DNA of 64,000 bases from Actinomadura luzonensis (GCF_022664455.2 NZ_JAKRKC020000001.1:1240001-1304000); one strand, 5' to 3'; shown: positions 42,965 through 51,944, counted from the first letter of the stretch. Notes: generated by a model from the letters alone, not told the origin. Program-made: numbers and translations.

Positions 42965-44863
42965 CTAGAAAGTGAGAGCTTGCTGCTCAACAACCTGAGC
43001 CTGCTCAATGGTGGGGTGGGCTTCGATCCGAAGCACGGACATGGGCATTTGGATACTGAGGAGGGCCCGCGGCTCCAATTTCAGGAGGCGATCTCCATGC
43101 CGACGCGCGACGGCCTTCAGTGCTGACTGTCCTTGCACGCCCCTCAACCATTCCGCGAGCCGGCGTCTATTTTCGGGACTATCAAACGCCTCTTCCAGAT
43201 ACAATCCGTACAGCGTGTTAGTCGGCGTAACCCCGAAGGTATTGATTATGACCCTGAAAACGCTCTTGCTCATAGGGCTTATCATTATGTGGGGAGTAGG
43301 AATGCGCTCAAGCTCATACCAAACAGGTCGCCGCGTACGACACAGATATGCTTTCTGAATGCCTTCGCTCTCTGCCTGGGTTAGTAGCTCGTTAATGACC
43401 GCTTGCTCCCTGTCCTTTTCGGTCAGGTTTAGGATCCAGCAACGCTCGCCTTTCTTGCGCATCTCATTGTGCAATTCCTCAGTAAGATCGTCCTCTTCTA
43501 CCTCACGAAGTCGGGCTAGTGCAGGACGATAGGTCTCTGGCGGTAGGTCCTGTACTTCTTTGTCCGTCCGCAAGAAAAACGTATTACTGCCGGTAGCGAC
43601 ACCCCTCCTGACCTTTAGGATATCGCCCAACAAAATTGAATCTTGAAAACCTTCGCCCACGACCTCTGACACCTCAAGCCCGCTGGGCATAAAGGTCCTG
43701 GGCACTGATCCCTCACGAGCCCTCGATACGAGGAGAGATCCATCAAATCCGCTCTCACCATTTCGCTTCACCTCAAATAGGTGAAGCGGAGACGGGTTAG
43801 CGGCTTGTGGCCCTACAAAAAGGACCATAGCCGAGACCTGGGCTGTCGGGAATACCTCTTCGTCGTCAGGAAAAAGATGAATCTCAGTAGGCCTTGTTGA
43901 ATCCAACCACAAATATCGGCGGACGGAGCGCGCGTAATCTGCCTCGAGCCAATTTATTGGGAGAAGTAGGCAAAGGCTATCCTCCGCCCTGAGCGCGCGA
44001 AGCGAAGCTGCCAAAAAATAGGTTGACAACCCCGCTCTTCCAGCCGGAGCAAGAACCCCCGACGCTTTTGCAGCTGCCCGCTTCTCATCCATGCTGAGTA
44101 GTTGGTGCCTTGTATAAGGAGGATTGCCGTAGATCAATCGGCGCCCTCCTAATTCCTTCCATTCCTTCGTCAGCCAACTGAGAAAGTCCTGACGCCACAG
44201 CGTCAGTCTTTCCGTTAGACCTGCGCCAGCCAAAGCTGGAGAAGCTGCCAGAAGTCCCAGGGTTACAAGGTTGATGTCGACTGCATGAACGTTTGCCTCA
44301 GGCCATAGCTTCAGTGCGGATGCGCTAAAAGCGCCGACTCCAGCTCCCGGGTCTGCAATAGCAGCCGGCTCTTCTTCGTGTCTTTTCACGATGTCCTCTA
44401 TGTAGGACATCACGTCTTTCGGCGTGAAGAATGTTCCCAGTCGTCGACGTTGCGCCCCTGCCACGAGACGTTCATATACTGTACCAAGCACGTCTTCGCC
44501 GGCTAGGCTTTGCTCCATAATCAAATCTATTATGGAGCTCTTCACATCTGGCGACGTGCGAATCCAGCTCACTACATCGTCTGGCCAGGATTCTGTCCGT
44601 ATTTTGGTCTCAGCGGCGAGGGCTTTCGCAACGCCCCCCAAGGCCCTGAGAAGCCTTCGCTCATTTTCCTTGGCCCCGAGTACGGCCTCTTCCGGCAACG
44701 GCTCCAAGAAGGAAGAATGTTCTTCACACCAAGTGACTGTCTGTGCAACTGCATCGTCGAACTTGGACTTGGTTGGCCTCTGAGGCTTCTGCGGCAAGGG
44801 GGGCCTTATCTTGAGAGCCTGCACCAAACACGGTGAGGCCAAACGTGCGCGGAATCTCATCAT
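42965..44863 (-). CDS. Eco57I-like N6-adenine DNA methyltransferase with specificity region
   Basis: 632 residues. N-terminal helical domain (1-140), RLGTFFTPKDVMSYI, SAM motif DPGAGVGAF (171-179; DPxxGxG), catalytic NPPY (247-250), and from about 400 a C-terminal region (LGDILKVRRGVATGSNTFFL, YLCRTRRPVWYEL) as in target-recognition parts of type IIG/Eco57I enzymes. No nuclease motif of its own was seen, unlike bifunctional type IIG. It likely marks host DNA so the helicase-nuclease spares it. Opposite strand from its partners. Confidence 0.8.
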   Translation of the reverse strand: MMRFRARLASPCLVQALKIRPPLPQKPQRPTKSKFDDAVAQTVTWCEEHSSFLEPLPEEAVLGAKENERRLLRALGGVAKALAAETKIRTESWPDDVVSWIRTSPDVKSSIIDLIMEQSLAGEDVLGTVYERLVAGAQRRRLGTFFTPKDVMSYIEDIVKRHEEEPAAIADPGAGVGAFSASALKLWPEANVHAVDINLVTLGLLAASPALAGAGLTERLTLWRQDFLSWLTKEWKELGGRRLIYGNPPYTRHQLLSMDEKRAAAKASGVLAPAGRAGLSTYFLAASLRALRAEDSLCLLLPINWLEADYARSVRRYLWLDSTRPTEIHLFPDDEEVFPTAQVSAMVLFVGPQAANPSPLHLFEVKRNGESGFDGSLLVSRAREGSVPRTFMPSGLEVSEVVGEGFQDSILLGDILKVRRGVATGSNTFFLRTDKEVQDLPPETYRPALARLREVEEDDLTEELHNEMRKKGERCWILNLTEKDREQAVINELLTQAESEGIQKAYLCRTRRPVWYELERIPTPHIMISPMSKSVFRVIINTFGVTPTNTLYGLYLEEAFDSPENRRRLAEWLRGVQGQSALKAVARRHGDRLLKLEPRALLSIQMPMSVLRIEAHPTIEQAQVVEQQALTF

Positions 44864-44918
44864 TATAGCATGCGTTACACAGCATTAGGTACTCTGCCGG
44901 GCGCAAGTAGGAGGCAAC

Positions 44919-45107
44919 TCAACCAGGAGTTGAGACCTGGATCACACGAATACTGAGGTTCCGCTGTGGCCCTGAATATATTTTTTGGCGCTCAATCAGC
45001 ACTTTGAGGCAATAGTTCTTGGTGAACATGCTCATTGATTCATTATGACGTAACTCCCCCTCCCAAGGGTCATTCGCCGGGAAGTCTCGGTTTGGCTGAG
45101 ATTGCAA
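44919..45107 (-). CDS. Possible small basic protein
   Basis: 62-residue frame overlapping the end of the membrane-protein gene by 38 bp. Contains KNYCLKVLIERQKIY. No family recognised and no strong ribosome site; it could equally be chance. The rest of the gap 44864-45069 shows nothing. Confidence 0.25.
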   Translation of the reverse strand: MQSQPNRDFPANDPWEGELRHNESMSMFTKNYCLKVLIERQKIYSGPQRNLSIRVIQVSTPG

Positions 45108-45561
45108 CCTTTACCGTCTTTTCGGTTACCCATAGCGTATGTACAATCATCGCTCCTCCGTAGAATACTGCATCGAAGCAGAGGATAGCCAGCAGGCGAT
45201 TCTGTGCGGTTTCATAGTCTACGAGGAGAGCGAGAAGGGAGAAGAGAGTTGTACAGGCCACCCAGCGCATGCTTCTGGTATAGGATCCAAATAGGTGAGG
45301 CCAATGCTTGGTCTGACGCAATATCTCAAACCGTGGTGAGCTCACGTAGGTCATCGCTATCGTGATTGCTGCGATTATAAATCCGAGTAGCGTGCCATGT
45401 AAACCTAAGATTGCCGCATACAATTCCTTGCGGCGGCCTGCCAGCATTTCCTGAATAAAGCTATCGAAGACCGGAATGAACGACAGCTTGTATGTGGCAG
45501 TGGACGCGACAATAAATACCAGAAACTCTTTGAGGAACAGTGGAACTCGCCCTCGTCGCAC
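45070..45561 (-). CDS. Four-TM membrane protein of defence trio
   Basis: 163 residues with four hydrophobic segments (about 8-28, 45-70, 98-116, 124-144): FLVFIVASTATYKLSFI, ILGLHGTLLGFIIAAITIAMTYV, CTTLFSLLALLVDY, LAILCFDAVFYGGAMIV. Not recognised as a named family. 25 bp after the larger soluble gene, same strand. The layout (soluble ~320-aa protein plus 4-TM protein) is like two-gene membrane defence systems such as Kiwa, but no sequence match is claimed. Confidence 0.6.
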   Translation of the reverse strand: MRRGRVPLFLKEFLVFIVASTATYKLSFIPVFDSFIQEMLAGRRKELYAAILGLHGTLLGFIIAAITIAMTYVSSPRFEILRQTKHWPHLFGSYTRSMRWVACTTLFSLLALLVDYETAQNRLLAILCFDAVFYGGAMIVHTLWVTEKTVKVAISAKPRLPGE

Positions 45562-45586
45562 TGTCTTTGCCTTTCAGGAGATGAGC

Positions 45587-46561
45587 TCAGCCCTCAGAGG
45601 ACAGACTAGCCGACGACGCCGACAAGAGATCTTCATAAATGTCGCGGTAGGCCTCCACGATCGTCCGGTACGCATCCCTACTATCGAGAACCCTTGATCT
45701 TGCGGTCAATCGCAGTATTGATCTTTTACTGATCAAGTGATCCGCGAGGAGGTTGATTTCATCAACTTTCCCAGTAGCATCATCGACGATTGCAGCTCTT
45801 AATTCTTCTGTTTGTTCATGCAGGTCTTCCCGACCTATGATCTTACGCAGGAACTCGGTCAGCTCTGGCTTGAGGTTTGTTCTTTTGTAAGGCTCGGGTT
45901 GCAACACTATGCCCACAGTCGCTGCGCCACTGCCCATGGCTGCAGCTTCGAGGGCCTTTCCTAGGGATTCATTTGCCTCGGATATGGCAGCGATGTAGGA
46001 CCGACGCACTCGCATCGTGAGTTTGCGAATGGACTTCCTTCCTTGCAGCTGACTGGCCACATTATGGCGAAGAAGCGCTTCCAACGTGAAGGGCGTTACA
46101 GATCCAGATAGGGCATACTGGACGTACGATGGCAGCCGTGTTGCCCGGGGTCCGTAGTAGTTGTGTTCTACACCTACGATGCCGCTTGAAAAAAAGCATA
46201 TATGCGACATCTCGCATATACCTTCATTGTCTTCGAGCGAAAGATTGCGCAGCCTGCCACCGAATTCAGATTGAGGTAACCCATTCTTTCGAATGGACCC
46301 CAGGCGTATCCTCGTGACTTCCGACACGTCATCTACCCATACGCAAAGGGTGTTTCCGTCCGCCTGTGTCATGTACCGGGCGCTGTCAGACTCAAATGGC
46401 AGGTCCTCGATTGCTTTAAATGCGGCAGCTAGTTCCATGTCGACGTTTCTTGGGACTCCAGACTCATCAGCTCCCGCATCGATCCGGTAGAAGTAGATAT
46501 TGCGCTCGACGGTCGCAGGGCGCTGGCTTCGTGCGGTAGTCCGCCGAGACTGAGAGCTCAT
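45587..46561 (-). CDS. Soluble protein of defence trio (unassigned, DUF6731-like?)
   Basis: 324 residues from ATG 46561. The first strand IYFYRIDAG, then FKAIEDLPFESDS, CVWVDDVSEVTRIRLGSIRKNGLP, ICEMSHICFFSSGIVGVEHNYYGPR give a mixed alpha/beta N-half; the C-half is helical (LLADHLISKRSILRLTARSRVLDSRDAY, shown in part). I think this resembles DUF6731 proteins but am not sure. Start overlaps the stop of the small zinc-ribbon gene by four bases, so zinc-ribbon, this gene and the membrane gene form one operon. Confidence 0.6.
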   Translation of the reverse strand: MSSQSRRTTARSQRPATVERNIYFYRIDAGADESGVPRNVDMELAAAFKAIEDLPFESDSARYMTQADGNTLCVWVDDVSEVTRIRLGSIRKNGLPQSEFGGRLRNLSLEDNEGICEMSHICFFSSGIVGVEHNYYGPRATRLPSYVQYALSGSVTPFTLEALLRHNVASQLQGRKSIRKLTMRVRRSYIAAISEANESLGKALEAAAMGSGAATVGIVLQPEPYKRTNLKPELTEFLRKIIGREDLHEQTEELRAAIVDDATGKVDEINLLADHLISKRSILRLTARSRVLDSRDAYRTIVEAYRDIYEDLLSASSASLSSEG

Positions 46562-46698
46562 AGGTCTAGAATGCCACCAGAAGAGGCATGCCGACATGCC
46601 TCAACCCATTTTGGTGCGAAATGTCCAAGTTGAGTATGGAAGCCATTCTCTGAGATGTCTGAATTGAGGCAATAGCGGCAGGTTTGGTCCTTGGTAGC
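46558..46698 (-). pseudogene. Zinc-ribbon gene interrupted at codon 3 by IS630
   Basis: The 3' part encodes ATKDQTCRYCLNSDISENG and then HFAPKWVEACRHA, a small protein with CRYC and a distal C-x-H. Removing IS630 (46701-47871) and one TA joins ATG 47878-47880 (preceded by AGGATAAGTAGG) in frame: a 49-residue protein. Its stop overlaps the next start (ATGA), so expression of the downstream pair may be affected. An ATG inside the IS end (46729) now opens a chimeric 56-residue frame. Confidence 0.75.
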
Positions 46699-46700
46699 TA

Positions 46701-47871
46701 CACCGGTTGAATTCGTAGAGTCGGTCATGGTTTTGTCGGGGTGTCGAGGGTGAGGCCGGTCTGGGTCAGACAGCCGGTGAGCAGGTGGGGCCGGTACTGG
46801 ATCCTTTTCAGCTTGCGTTTGATGATCCGCGCGAGACCGGACAGGTCGGTGACGGCGAAGTTGGCCAGGCAACGGCGCAACAGCGACCACACGCCCTCGG
46901 CCGGGTTCAGCTCGGGCGCGTAGGCGGGCAGCTGGACGAGGCGCAGCCAGTCGGCGTGCTCGGCCGCGAACGCGGCGAGCCGGCCGTCCAGGTGCACGTT
47001 GAGATTGTCCCAGCACCAGACCAGCGGTGCGCCGAGCTGCTGGTGGGTGGCCACGATCAGGTCCCGGTAATCGCTCCAGGAGAACGTCTTCGGCTCGCCC
47101 TTGCGGCCGTGGTAGACGTGCAGCTTGTAGAACAGGTGCGGCCGTTCGCCGTCGCGGAAGGCCACGACGCCGGCCATGTTGATGCGGCCGGAGCCTCTGC
47201 CGCGTACTGTCACCACCGGACGGGCGCCGACCGGTGCCCAGGTACGTCCCTTCGGCGGCCTCAGTCCCTGCCCGGCCTCGTCTTCGAAGCAGAGGTAGGC
47301 ACCCAGGTCCGCCGCGGTGGTTTTGCCGCCGGCCACACCTCGGCTTTCCACAGCGCAACGGCTTCCTCGTCCCGCTCCATGGCGCGCCGGGCCGGCACCT
47401 GCACCGACCAGCCGTGCCGATGCAGCAGCTTGCCCACCCCCTCGATGGTGTAGCCGATGTGGAACAACCGCCCGATCAGCGTCTTGACCCGGCCCAAGGT
47501 CCAGCACTGATCCTCGACATGGCCCCAGGCCAGGGGCCCGCGCTTGAGCTCGGCATCCAGCCGTGCCCACTGAGCGGCCGACAGCTTCTCCCTCGAGACC
47601 GGCCCCTTCGACAGCAGCGCCTCCGCACCACCGCCTTCGCGCCAGGCCTTGCGCCAGCGTGTCACCGACCGCTCGTGCACCCGTAACCGCACCGCGATCG
47701 CCCTGGTCGACTCCCCGGCCTTGAACCACTCGGCCGCCTGCAGCCGTACACGCTCCCGCCGTTCCTGCTCTGCGGGCGTGTACCCACCCCTTTGCCCGTA
47801 CCGCATGCTCCGGTCGTACCTCGCCCGAAGCGATCCGTCACGAGGCTAAGACACTACGCATTCAACCTGTG
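46701..47871 (-). mobile_element. IS630-family insertion sequence, right copy, complete
   Basis: 1171 bp between TA dinucleotides (46699-46700 and 47872-47873). Ends CACCGGTTGAATTCGTAGAG and CACAGGTTGAATGCGTAGTG (inward) are imperfect inverted repeats. Opposite in direction to the left copy at 35561, and nearly identical where both exist. Confidence 0.92.
46725..47806 (-). CDS. IS630-family transposase (programmed -1 frameshift)
   Basis: ORF A (47261-47806) holds helix-turn-helix domains (STRAIAVRLRVHERSVTRWRKAW). ORF B continues in the -1 frame to 46725 with the DDE core: Asp/Glu in LCFEDEAGQ, Asp in LVWCWDNLNVH, Glu in APELNPAEGVWS. A GCAAAAC slippery site (about 47320-47326, reverse) at the join fits the frameshifting known in IS630. 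Both halves open, so probably active. Confidence 0.88.
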
Positions 47872-47873
47872 TA

Positions 47874-48346
47874 TGAACATCCTACTTATCCTGGTGGTCA
47901 AGCCTGTCGCAGTCGTCGACGGAACGCGCCTGGCCACGCCGGAGACCAGAGCTCGTTCTCGCCAGGGGAGCAATGACTGGGACGAACTGCCCAGCACGCC
48001 ACCCGCCGACCCGCGTGATTGCTGGAGCCCCCGGTGGGAGGCCGCGGTCGCGGTGACACTGGCGCACCTGCTGGTGGCCTCGAACGGTAAGCGGGTATCC
48101 GTCCCTGACGGGCCCGTCGCAAAGGCGTTCCGTCGGGCGATCGACGGCCTGCTCCCACCGGGACCACCGCAACGGCACCTCACCTTGGCCGGCCCCGGCC
48201 TGCCTACCGACGACACCGACATCGCCCTGGTACCACGGCATCCACAAACCGGCCAGGCATGGCCGTGCGAGGCGGGAACGGTGGTGCCGCTGGCCTCTGA
48301 CGTGTGGACGTATCTGGCCTACCACGATGAGCCTTTTTCATCCTGA
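47874..48346 (+). pseudogene. Unrecognised ORF between IS630 and IS5
   Basis: The frame runs from the IS630 end into the IS5 end. The body (PADPRDCWSPRWEAAVAVTLAHLL, then ASDVWTYLAYHD) looks like a real, acidic, mostly helical protein, but both termini are interrupted or altered: the last six codons come from IS5. No family recognised. The zinc-ribbon start codon lies antisense inside it. Confidence 0.35.
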
Positions 48347-49030
48347 GTATCGGCCGTCTTCGACGAGTTGGAGGACGAGGATGGCCTGCATGAGCGCGGT
48401 CGCACGATGCGGGCAGCAGCGCAGCTTGGTGAGCACCTTCCATGCGTTCAAGGTCGTGACGGCGTACTCGCCTATGGCGCGGATGCGGGCATGTGAGCGG
48501 TTGACGTCCCGCTGTCTGCGTGACAGCCATGGACGGTGGCGATGGCGCTTGGGCGGCGTCCGGATCGTGCCGCCCGCGCCTCGACAGCCCCTGTCCGCAA
48601 TGGTCTTCACGCCGGCACCGGTCAAGGGGTCGATCAGGCCGATCTTCCGAGCGGCGGTCACGTCATGAACGGCGTCCGGCAGTGCGGGCGGGGCCCACAC
48701 CAGCCGGCCCACCGGATCGGCCGGCAACTGCACGTTCACCCCGTACTGCTTGTGCTTCCCGCTGTAGTAGGGCCGTTCGTCGGCCAGACGATCCAACGGG
48801 ATGAGGCTGCCGTCCGCGATGGCATGGGCCGGCCGCGACGATCGCGCCGCGGTGGCGCGCACGTCGTCGGCCAGTGCAGCCAGAGGTCGACGCCTTCCCG
48901 GACGTAGCGCCAGGCCGTGGTGGTGCCGAGAACCGGTGTGTCTGCCCCGACCAGATCCCAGCTCAACGGCAGCGTGAATGGATACCCGTCAGGCTGCTGG
49001 GAGCTATTACGGCGAGGGTGAGAATTGAGC
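48329..49030 (-). pseudogene. IS5-family element, degenerate copy b
   Basis: One end (GAGCCTTTTTCATCCTGAG, 48329) matches the right end of the intact IS5 at 51944. The transposase (IPLDRLADERPYYSGKHKQYG, TIADRGCRGAGG, LTKLRCCPHRATALMQAIL) is related to the intact one but the N-terminus is frameshifted near 48860 and the upstream part and other end are gone. 49033-49214 holds no gene. Confidence 0.8.
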
Positions 49031-49214
49031 ATGTGAGCCGGCCAGCATACTGAAGGTCCGTCCCGTCATCTCCGTAAAGCTTACGCGGGGAAAGGTTTCT
49101 CTGCCGATCACCCGGTAGCTCCGGCGGTTTTCTGTTTCGTACGCTTTTCGACTGTACGGAAGCACACAGCTACCTTATGGCAACCGGTCACTTCCGTACG
49201 TCCTCAGAACCTGC

Positions 49215-49580
49215 TCACTTACCGGGATACCTCATCGGATTCGCCCCATCCCAGACAACCCGCTTTTCCGGCCCGATGTGCCCCCAAAAAAGCCTGAACC
49301 ACTTAACATCTCCTAGTGCTGAACTGTCAGTCTTGCGGCCGCCCTGCGGAGCCCTGACCTCCCAATACCTGAAGTCGGCGAAGTTGTCGTTCATCCAGTG
49401 AACCTTGTAGGCCCGGTTGTCGCTGCGACTGTCACACGCCTTCACCCACAATCGGTCGGCCGCGACTTGGACAGAGCCATCTTCATGGCGGTCCTGGTAG
49501 TTGGAGGCGTGCGCCACTGCGGGTAGAGCGGTGATGAACACCAGGCCGAGGGCAGCGCCACGAACGATCGGGAACTCCAC
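49215..49580 (-). CDS. Small secreted protein
   Basis: 121 residues from GTG 49580 with a clear signal peptide (AALGLVFITALPAVAHAS, cleavage after AHA or HAS). The mature part of about 95 residues is rich in Trp and Arg/Asp (DFRYWEVRAPQGG, WFRLFWGHIGPEKRVVW), probably a beta-rich extracellular domain; one Cys. Not recognised. It stands alone with low GC around it, unlike its neighbours. Confidence 0.6.
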   Translation of the reverse strand: MEFPIVRGAALGLVFITALPAVAHASNYQDRHEDGSVQVAADRLWVKACDSRSDNRAYKVHWMNDNFADFRYWEVRAPQGGRKTDSSALGDVKWFRLFWGHIGPEKRVVWDGANPMRYPGK

Positions 49581-49740
49581 GTAGCCATGCGATCTCCGTT
49601 TCTCTATGGAACGAGGATGCTAACTTTAAGTTGGATACCGAACACGTCAAGCGAATAGACGCAACCGGTCAGTATCGCCATTGTTGACTGCCGTGCAGTT
49701 GCAACATTCGTCTCAGTAATGGCGCACAGAGAGGTTTCGA

Positions 49741-49947
49741 ATGAAACATCCATGGATCGTATACATTCAGGCACAACTAGGCATACATATTCAACTGGCC
49801 CGTAACGCCCCCAATCGAGGGGCATCTGCAGTGGAATGGGTCATCATCACCGCCATCGTTGCAGGAGTCGCCCTTGGCCTTGCCCTGCTCATCAAAAGCC
49901 TTGTAGGAGAGTGGCAACACCAAATTCAGGAGATGGGGCCGAAATGA
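49741..49947 (+). CDS. Orphan Flp/type IVb-like prepilin
   Basis: 68 residues. NRGASAVEWVIITAIVAGVA carries the prepilin-peptidase signature: Gly at -1, then A-S-A-V-E with Glu at +5, followed by a single hydrophobic helix. Mature length would be about 40 residues, as in Flp pilins. No tad/pil secretion genes are nearby, so assembly would rely on a chromosomal Tad system or the gene is a stray. The leader before the Gly is long (about 28 residues). A weaker alternative is a simple single-TM peptide. Confidence 0.6.
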   Translation: MKHPWIVYIQAQLGIHIQLARNAPNRGASAVEWVIITAIVAGVALGLALLIKSLVGEWQHQIQEMGPK

Positions 49948-50184
49948 GGTGAAAATCGTCCCGCGCACGGAAAGCATACTGGTTCTTCGAAGCCAGGCGT
50001 GGCGAGCGGTCTCAATGAGGTGATCTCAGAGAAATATTCGGACGATCAGGGAGCTTGAGACACCTGTGGTGATGTTTCGGGACTTCCAGAGAAGTTGACG
50101 AAGGCCGGAAACAGACGTGGAAGCCGCCTGGCTGGAGCGGCCAGCCGTCCATAGACGCTGACCTCGGGTGGAAGGAGCCCCTCG

Positions 50185-50502
50185 ATGACTGACACCCCGA
50201 ACCCCCGCTTCTACGACTACGTCACCCCCATCACCGTCTCGCGGGACGACTCCTACGACTTCAAGGCAGCAGGACCGGTGCGACGGGCAGCCCTGCATGA
50301 CCGCGACGGACGACTGCTCGGACATGTGTGGACCGACGACCGCCAAGCCGCGGGCTTCACCCGCGTCGAGGACCCGGAGCCGGACATGGCCTATGCGCGG
50401 GGCCGGGTCAACCAGATCCTCACAGACGCCCACAAAGCAGGACTCCCGCCAGTCAGCTCCTGGACCCCGACCTGTACGCACCAGACTTCGAGCTGCGCCT
50501 GA
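50185..50502 (+). CDS. Hypothetical protein
   Basis: 105 residues behind GGAAGGAG. FYDYVTPITVSRDDSYDF, AALHDRDGRLLGHVWTDDRQAAGF and MAYARGRVNQILTDAHKAGLPP suggest a compact alpha/beta cytoplasmic protein. The last dozen residues with two Cys look less natural and could result from a shift. Gene-free 49948-50184 lies upstream. No family recognised. Confidence 0.5.
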   Translation: MTDTPNPRFYDYVTPITVSRDDSYDFKAAGPVRRAALHDRDGRLLGHVWTDDRQAAGFTRVEDPEPDMAYARGRVNQILTDAHKAGLPPVSSWTPTCTHQTSSCA

Positions 50503-50599
50503 CACCGTGAGGCGTGCAGGTGGCCCATGAGCGCTTGACATGGATCACCACAACGGCACCCGCCCTCCTCCCGAACTCAGATCATCAGGCATCGCGGGC

Positions 50600-50935
50600 T
50601 CCAGGTCCCAGGTACCACCGCCCCCGGTGACTCCGTCGCCTCGTTCGCGGTGGCGCTGGCGCTGCTCGCCCTGGGCCGTGACCTCGGCCTGAACTGGAGC
50701 CTCGGCCCCGTCCCCAGCACCGCGATCATCACCGATGACCGTCCCGCTGGCCGTCCGCACCGAGAGGCAGGGCCTGGCCGGCCTCTCCATCGCCGTCGCG
50801 GGCGACGTGGGCGGGCTGGCGTCCGGTCTCCTGGCCCTGGCCATCGTGCCGGTGGTGGTCGTCGCCACGGCGCGCGGCCCGGCCCCCCGTCGTAACGGCG
50901 ACCCTCCCCATCCGGTCCCGTATGTCCGGCTTATG
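50600..50935 (+). pseudogene. Frameshifted membrane-protein remnant
   Basis: GDSVASFAVALALLALGRDLGL is read in one frame and GLAGLSIAVAGDVGGLASGLLALAIVPVVVVA in the next; together they would make two or three membrane helices of one protein. No start or intact frame joins them. Nothing else is supported in 50503-51024 except the start of the IS5-interrupted gene. Confidence 0.35.
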
Positions 50936-51030
50936 ACGAGGTCATGCCGAGCCGGTGATCACGTCCATGGGCGCCGGACCTGGTGACGAGCAGAGTTGCA
51001 CGCAGACGACGCGAGGGAGTCATCATGAGT

Positions 51031-51944
51031 GAGGCTTTTCCAACCTGATCGCGCTGGTCAGCAGGGGCGACGCCGGGACGGGTTGGCATGAGAAGAGGCT
51101 CCCGGTAAGACAGCAGTCGACCAAGATCCGATGCCTCTACCGGAGAGCCTCGTTGCTGTCTTACCCTGCCGCGATCCCGCTGTCCAATCACACCCTGATC
51201 CGCCTGGCCGAGCTGATCCGCGCCCGGCGTGCCGAGCGCCGTTGCCGATGGCGGCGGCTGGATGCATCCCGGCAAGCCCTGCTGGTCCTGGCCCACCTGC
51301 GCGGCGGCGACACCTACGCTCGTCTGGCCGCGGGCTTCGCCATCGGCACCAGCACCGCCTGGCGCTACGTCCGGGAAGCGATCGACCTGCTCGCCAGGCT
51401 CGCCGACGACGTCCACGCCGCCGTCTTACGCGCCGGCCGGCTGGCCTACGCGATCCTGGACGGCACCCTCATCCCGATCGACCGGCTGGCCAACGAACGC
51501 CCGTACTACTCCGGTAAACACCGCCGCCACGGCATGAACGTGCAGGTCCTGGCCGGTCCGGCCGGCCGGCTGGTCTGGGCCTCCCCCGCGCTGCCCGGTG
51601 CCACGCACGATCTGACCGCGGCCCGTGCCACCGGCCTGATCGACGCGCTGAGGGCCGCAGGCGTGAAGACCTTCGCCGACAAGGGCTATCAAGGCGCGGG
51701 CGGCAGCATCCGCACCCCGTTCAAAGGCCACCGGCTGCGGCCGCCGCTGTCGCACCACCAGCGCTCGGTCAACCGCGCCCACGCCCGCATCCGCGCCTGC
51801 GGGGAACGCGCCGTTGCCACGCTGAAGACCTGGAAGGTCCTGACCCGGCTGCGCTGCTGCCCGCACCGCGCCACCACGATCGTGCAGGCCATCCTCGTCC
51901 TGCAGCTCATCGAAGAGGGCCGCTACTCAGGATGAAAAGGGCTC
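51031..51944 (+). mobile_element. IS5-family insertion sequence, intact copy a
   Basis: 914 bp with imperfect inverted ends GAGGCTTTTCCAACCTGAT (51031) and GAGCCCTTTTCATCCTGAG (inward from 51944). AGT is duplicated at 51028-51030 and 51945-51947. Confidence 0.9.
51153..51935 (+). CDS. IS5-family DDE transposase
   Basis: 260 residues: helix-turn-helix (GDTYARLAAGFAIGTSTAWRYV), first Asp in AILDGTLIPIDRL, second in KTFADKGYQGAGG, and the final Glu region HARIRACGERAVATLKTW. Full length for the DDE_Tnp_4 (HARBI1-like) subgroup. Complete, and probably the source of the downstream gene's disruption. Confidence 0.93.
   Translation: MLSYPAAIPLSNHTLIRLAELIRARRAERRCRWRRLDASRQALLVLAHLRGGDTYARLAAGFAIGTSTAWRYVREAIDLLARLADDVHAAVLRAGRLAYAILDGTLIPIDRLANERPYYSGKHRRHGMNVQVLAGPAGRLVWASPALPGATHDLTAARATGLIDALRAAGVKTFADKGYQGAGGSIRTPFKGHRLRPPLSHHQRSVNRAHARIRACGERAVATLKTWKVLTRLRCCPHRATTIVQAILVLQLIEEGRYSG

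Noticed and set aside
38784..44863. BREX, DISARM or Dnd assignment for the cassette
   Set aside because: No PglZ, BrxC, DrmA/DrmB, cysteine desulfurase or DndC/D-like protein is present in the neighbourhood.
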